From positions 1 through 64,000 of the forward strand of contig CAXTCJ010000003.1 of NCBI GenBank assembly GCA_964242215.1: DNA of 64,000 bases. The letters run 5' to 3'. Both the position numbers and the translations under genes were made by a program. Shown one piece after another: positions 60,728 through 64,000 of the stretch (its first letter is position 1; the number at the start of each line of letters is the position of its first letter). Under the pieces are notes generated by a model. The model was not told the origin of the DNA and searched no databases. It saw only the letters and a program-made list of their open reading frames with translations. Origin of the DNA: LMUY01 sp964242215 (GTDB lineage: Bacteria; Pseudomonadota; Alphaproteobacteria; Acetobacterales; Acetobacteraceae).

Positions 60728-61675
60728 TCAGACCCGGGCTGGCACCGGGGTGTCTTCAACCTCCTGGAAGCGGTCCTCGAGAGCGCGCCAGCGGCGGTTC
60801 TCGAACAGCTCCCACAGCTCGCCGTGGTCTAGCATCCGGTGGGCCATGGCATCGGTGGACCCGGTGGCAGCGAGCGACGCCAACAGTTCTTGGCCGGCGC
60901 GGGCGATCAGGCGGGTGAGCGAGTTCGGGTAGATCGCCATGCGGAACCCCATCTCCTGCAGGCGCGCGGCAGGAAGGATGGGGGTGCGGCCGCCCTCCAC
61001 CATATTGGCGAGGCAGGGAACGGGGATGCGCTTGGGGACCTGGATCAGCTCCGCCTCGGTTTGCGGCGATTCAAGGAAGATAACGTCGGCACCCGCCTCG
61101 GCGTAGATCTGGGCCCGTTCGATCGCGGCCTCGAACCCTTCCACGGCGCGGGCGTCGGTGCGGGCGATGATCACCACGTCGGGGTCGATGCGGGCATCGA
61201 GCGCCGCCTTCAGCCGCATCACCATGGTGTTGACGGAGGCCAGGCGGCGGCCGGGCTCGTGACCGCATTTCTTCGGCCACACCTGGTCTTCCAGTTGGAT
61301 GGCGCTGATGCCGGCGCGCTCGAACTCGCGGACGGTGCGAATGACGTTCAGCGGCCCGCCATACCCGGTGTCGGCGTCGGCAACGATGGGAATGGACACG
61401 ACATCGGCGATGCGGCGGCAGCGGTCAAGGATCTCACCGAAGGACAGCGCCCCGACGTCCGGAGCGCCCAGCGCACTGAGCGACACGCCTGACCCGGTGA
61501 TGTACAGCGCGGGGAATCCCGAAGTGTCGACCAGCCGAGCCGTGATGCAGTCAAACGCGCCGGGAATGCTGACCAGGCGGTCACCCGCCAACAACTCGCG
61601 CATCCGGCGATTGCGGCCGGCGGTCTGACTAAGGCCGATCGGGTATGGCAATGGCGTGGTATGTTCGAGGTCCAT
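60728..61675 (-). CDS. Isocitrate lyase/PEP mutase-family enzyme
   Basis: 315 residues from ATG 61675 (GGGAGGAGAG at good spacing; the frame is open to 61750). TIM-barrel of the ICL/PEPM family: SIPGAFDCITARLV, ADADTGYGGPLNVIRTV, IQLEDQVWPKKCGHEPGRR with the KKCGH catalytic loop at 135-139, and VIIARTDARAVEGF. Likely cleaves a 2-hydroxy- or methyl-substituted dicarboxylate or decarboxylates an oxo-acid. It is the first gene of the minus-strand cluster, controlled from the divergent gap with gntR. Confidence 0.9.
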   Translation of the reverse strand: MDLEHTTPLPYPIGLSQTAGRNRRMRELLAGDRLVSIPGAFDCITARLVDTSGFPALYITGSGVSLSALGAPDVGALSFGEILDRCRRIADVVSIPIVADADTGYGGPLNVIRTVREFERAGISAIQLEDQVWPKKCGHEPGRRLASVNTMVMRLKAALDARIDPDVVIIARTDARAVEGFEAAIERAQIYAEAGADVIFLESPQTEAELIQVPKRIPVPCLANMVEGGRTPILPAARLQEMGFRMAIYPNSLTRLIARAGQELLASLAATGSTDAMAHRMLDHGELWELFENRRWRALEDRFQEVEDTPVPARV

Positions 61676-61752
61676 TTTTGATCTCTCCTCCCGGCCGATG
61701 GCATAACGACCGCAGGGAGGATAGCGGCTATTCGGAGGATTGAAAAGCATAT

Positions 61753-61762
61753 TGGTATATCA
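61753..61762. promoter_or_regulatory. Imperfect inverted repeat, candidate GntR operator
   Basis: The 104-bp gap between the lyase and gntR contains tggtatatca, matching its own reverse complement at 8 of 10 positions, within attggtatatcatt. GntR-family operators often take the form TGGT-AT-rich-ACCA. It lies 18 bp before the gntR start, where a repressor could act on both genes. Confidence 0.45.
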
Positions 61763-61779
61763 TTACAGGAGAGCTGAGC

Positions 61780-62601
61780 GTGAGTGAGGCGGCTCCAGGT
61801 GGGCGTCGGCGCACACCGCGGCTGGTGCCGGCCGCGCTGAACCGTGCATCGCCGGCCCCGCTGTATCACCAGATCTTCACAGCGTTGCGGGACCGGGTTC
61901 TGGATGGGACCTATCCGATCGGTTCAGCCCTGCCGACCGAACGGGATATTTCGGAGCAATTCGACGTCTCGCGGATCACCGCCAAACGCGCACTGAACGA
62001 GATGGCAGCGCGCGGGATGGTGGTGCGGGAGCGCGGGCGTGGCACGCACGTCGCGAGTTTTGGTAGCCGGGCGCCCTTGCTGGCGAGCGTGGAGGGCTTG
62101 CTTGAAAACAATCTGGCGATGGGGCTGCAAACGGAGGTTGAACTGCTGCAATTCGATTATTTGCCGGCGAGTTCGGCGGTCGCGGCGGCGCTGCGGATCG
62201 AGCAAGGACGCTCGGTGCAGGCAGCGGTACGGGTGCGCAAGGTTCAGGAGGTGCCGTTCTCCCATATCAGCACCTGGGTCCCGGAGGATATCGGGCGCGC
62301 CTACAGTAGCGACGACCTTTCAACGCAGCCGCTGCTGCTGCTACTGGAACGATCGGGGATCGCCATCGCTCGGGCGGAGCAGTCGATCACGGCCGAGAAC
62401 GCAACTGCTATCGTGGCGCAGGCACTGCGGCTAGAGGTGGACACGGCGTTGCTGCGGATCGAGCGAATTGTTTACGGTTTTGACGACCGCCCCGTTGAAT
62501 ACATCCGGTCGCTTTATTGTCCCGAGCGGTATCAGTATCGCATGGCGCTTCAACGCGCCGGGGCAGGCGGGAGCCGGTTGTGGACCAACCCAGCATTGTG
62601 A
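61780..62601 (+). CDS. GntR/HutC-family regulator with UTRA domain
   Basis: 273 residues from GTG 61780 with AGGAGAG upstream. N-terminal winged helix (PLYHQIFTALRDRVLDGTYP; GSALPTERDISEQFDVSRIT, AKRALNEMAARGMVVRERGR) and a C-terminal UTRA ligand-binding domain (EVPFSHISTWVPEDIGRAYS; ERIVYGFDDRPVEYIRSLYC). Divergent from the lyase-lactonase-permease-dehydratase-aldolase cluster, which it probably represses until a pathway acid binds. Confidence 0.92.
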   Translation: MSEAAPGGRRRTPRLVPAALNRASPAPLYHQIFTALRDRVLDGTYPIGSALPTERDISEQFDVSRITAKRALNEMAARGMVVRERGRGTHVASFGSRAPLLASVEGLLENNLAMGLQTEVELLQFDYLPASSAVAAALRIEQGRSVQAAVRVRKVQEVPFSHISTWVPEDIGRAYSSDDLSTQPLLLLLERSGIAIARAEQSITAENATAIVAQALRLEVDTALLRIERIVYGFDDRPVEYIRSLYCPERYQYRMALQRAGAGGSRLWTNPAL

Positions 62602-62674
62602 CGCGTTGCGGCGGTGCCGATCCAGACCGCTTCAAGGCAGGCGAGCAATACCGGCCGGATCGGCAGCATTCGGA

Positions 62675-62752
62675 CAGCGAGAACGCTTCATCGCTAATGC
62701 CGTGCTTGCGGTAAAGGTCCGCCGCCGTCGCATTCGGCTGGCGCATTTGCCC
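62675..62752 (-). mobile_element. IS3-type OrfA scrap
   Basis: A 26-codon stretch reads QMRQPNATAADLYRKHGISD, which matches the helix-turn-helix of IS3-family OrfA proteins. It lies next to an IS630 scrap and is far too short to act. Apart from these two scraps, 62602-63294 (693 bp) shows no gene I can support. Confidence 0.5.
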
Positions 62753-62765
62753 GGCTTGAGAGGAA

Positions 62766-62905
62766 GCCCGGGCTGCGCGTGCGGTCGAGCGCCTGGATCT
62801 GGCTTTTTTCATCGATCGACAGCACCACCGCCTGCATCGGCGGATCCATGTAAAGCCCAACGATGTCCTCGACCTTCTCGGCAAACTCATCCGCCAGCGC
62901 TGGCC
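62766..62905 (-). mobile_element. IS630-family transposase scrap (DDE region)
   Basis: About 45 codons encode EKVEDIVGLYMDPPMQAVVL and SIDEKSQIQALDRTRSPG, the stretch of IS630 transposases around the first catalytic Asp (DEKSQ). Both sides lose similarity, so this is a relic. Confidence 0.7.
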
Positions 62906-63294
62906 ACCGCCGCACGACTTCATCCCTTAGCTCTTGGCCCGCTACGAGCGACGTCGACGATGCCTGGCAGGTCGGTGCCTTGCTTTGATGCGAAGATGTG
63001 ACCGACACCGGACACTGGATCGTGATCCCGCGCACCAACCGCCACTCCCGCGCGATCACCGTGTTCGCCGACCAGATCGCGAAGGAGCTCGGGCTGGAGA
63101 AGGGAATTTCCTCGGCGGGTTCAGCCAGGTCTTGCGCCGATGAGGGCGATCTGGCTGGAGAAGATCAGTCGCATGTGATGATGCGCGATACTAGGCCAAA
63201 GCCGGCATCGCAGCCTGAGTTGTGCTGCTTGTCAGATTATGCCGGTAGGCTGCGGTGACGAACCCGGCCCGTCACCGCTATCTACAACGCTTCA

Positions 63295-63615
63295 TCACCG
63301 CATGCTGCGAGGTTGGCGTGCCCACCAAGGCGTCAGCTCCGCGCCGGCTGCCGCTGCGCCCCGATCGTCGTTACTGGGCTTGGACTGCGGCGGTGCTTGG
63401 TCGTGCGGAGACGCCACGCTTTCCGTCGGGGCCGGCGTTACGGACGGTGTTGGTTCATCAGCCGGAGCCGCCAACGCCAACGGTTTAGTAGAGGCGGCAT
63501 CTGCTTTCAGCACCTCGACAACCTGTTTCAGCGCGTCGCCCCGTCCTAAGGCATAGGCTTCGCGAACGATCTGCTGCAGTGAGGCTAAAATGTCATCCAA
63601 TTCTTGATTTTGCAT
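63295..63615 (-). CDS. Small unknown protein with Pro/Ala-rich tail
   Basis: 106 residues from ATG 63615, which has a strong GAGAGGGGG Shine-Dalgarno five bases upstream. Residues 1-40 are an amphipathic helix pair (DDILASLQQIVREAYALGRG); the rest is Pro/Ala/Ser-rich and probably disordered. No signal peptide, no recognised family. The 221 bp before the next gene (63616-63836) contain nothing evident. Confidence 0.55.
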   Translation of the reverse strand: MQNQELDDILASLQQIVREAYALGRGDALKQVVEVLKADAASTKPLALAAPADEPTPSVTPAPTESVASPHDQAPPQSKPSNDDRGAAAAGAELTPWWARQPRSMR

Positions 63616-63836
63616 TCAATCCCCCTCTCGCTGAGTCATTGTTGATTTGGCGTCCCCTGTCAAACCCACAGGGAGGCCGCGGACAACGCCGCTTAGACCA
63701 GCCACAGCATGCGGGCCGGCAAATCGGCGTGGTTGGTCGCGAGTGTGGGCTCCTGCTGCCACGACCGCCGTGATCTTGGCTCAAGCTGCGCCGTCCGAGC
63801 ACAAGGCGCGGGATTGATCGGTCGCGGCCATGATGC

Positions 63837-64000
63837 TCAGGCAGCGGCCTCACTGGCTGTCGTCCCCTGCCCTCGCCTGACCTGAATTGCGGCCCAGGCT
63901 ATCTCCTGCTGGACGGCAACGCTGCCGTATCGAGCTAGCTCCAGCCCGGCCAGGAAAGTCCCCGCTGCCGCGACCCGGCAGCGCAGCTCCCGCTCCGGCG
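63837..64000 (-). CDS. C-terminal part of a gene resembling scpA (runs off the window)
   Basis: About 54 codons are visible before a TGA at 63837-63839, the 5' part lying right of the window. The product reads ELRCRVAAAGTFLAGLELAR, YGSVAVQQEIAWAAIQVRRG, then a polar tail. The winged-helix pattern FLAGLELAR..G.V.VQQ..AW..I.VR is like the C-terminus of ScpA, the kleisin of the SMC-ScpAB chromosome-condensation complex. Assignment from such a short piece is tentative. Confidence 0.45.
   Translation of the reverse strand, partial: PERELRCRVAAAGTFLAGLELARYGSVAVQQEIAWAAIQVRRGQGTTASEAAA

Noticed and set aside
62998..63258. 86-codon frame beginning TDTGHWIVIPRTNRHSRA, faintly like the end of a LysR-type regulator
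   Set aside because: The similarity is too short and weak, no HTH part is present, and the tail is random; left as unexplained sequence between IS scraps.

Overview
The window is high-GC DNA with short intergenic gaps, translationally coupled operons and insertion-sequence families typical of Alphaproteobacteria. The type VI secretion system (T6SS) gene order matches the imp/hcp layout known from Agrobacterium. My inference is an alphaproteobacterium, probably Rhodospirillales/Acetobacteraceae; no rRNA or other taxonomic marker is present. No tRNA, rRNA or CRISPR array was seen.

Layout. (1) 1-1060: decayed transposase fragments (an integrase-core type and IS30). (2) 1064-5870: an aromatic-compound module with two flavin hydroxylases and an aromatic-acid MFS permease on the minus strand, divergent from a MarR regulator, with a perfect 20-bp palindrome between them. 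(3) 5871-8062: a patchwork of broken ISL3, IS21 and IS630 pieces. (4) 8059-41454: a complete T6SS in two divergent arms. The minus-strand arm, read from 30 kb leftwards, is tssA, tssB, tssC1, tssC2, tagJ, tssE, tssF, tssG, tagH (FHA), tssJ, tssK, tssL, tssM, tagF-pppA and ppkA, then a LysM protein and a secreted protein whose 3' end was cut by an IS630 element. The plus-strand arm is hcp, an unknown gene, vgrG, a Gly/Ala-rich protein, a small spike-like protein, a DUF2169 adaptor, an inactive-looking ketosynthase-fold protein, a DUF4150 (PAAR-like) effector with a VRR-NUC-type nuclease region, its TsiV-type immunity protein, and clpV. (5) 41594-48538: a mosaic with an IS6-type remnant, membrane and lipoprotein genes of unknown role, two adjacent genes interrupted by in-frame TAG codons, a TIGR04222-type pair and a DUF2059 protein. 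(6) 48837-56398: a tightly coupled plus-strand catabolic operon (MFS, HD-domain protein, CaiB-type CoA-transferase, CitE-type lyase, second MFS, IclR regulator, Tat-signal MmgE/PrpD protein). (7) 56395-62601: a minus-strand catabolic cluster (HpcH/HpaI aldolase, enolase-superfamily dehydratase, MFS, SMP-30 lactonase, isocitrate-lyase/PEP-mutase family enzyme) divergent from a GntR/UTRA regulator. (8) 62602-64000: IS scraps, a small unknown gene, and the C-terminus of a gene resembling scpA.

How it works together. The T6SS carries a full threonine-phosphorylation switch: kinase PpkA, a phosphatase fused to the repressor TagF, an FHA reader (TagH), and TssL with a candidate phospho-acceptor. 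The kinase and TssL share the same short motif with the Thr at residue 11 in both, which I consider the most interesting regulatory observation. The spike cassette appears to deliver a DNase through a DUF4150 tip loaded by a DUF2169 adaptor. The two right-hand clusters look like CoA-dependent or aldol-type dicarboxylate or sugar-acid degradation routes, each with its own permease and regulator; their substrates cannot be read from sequence alone.
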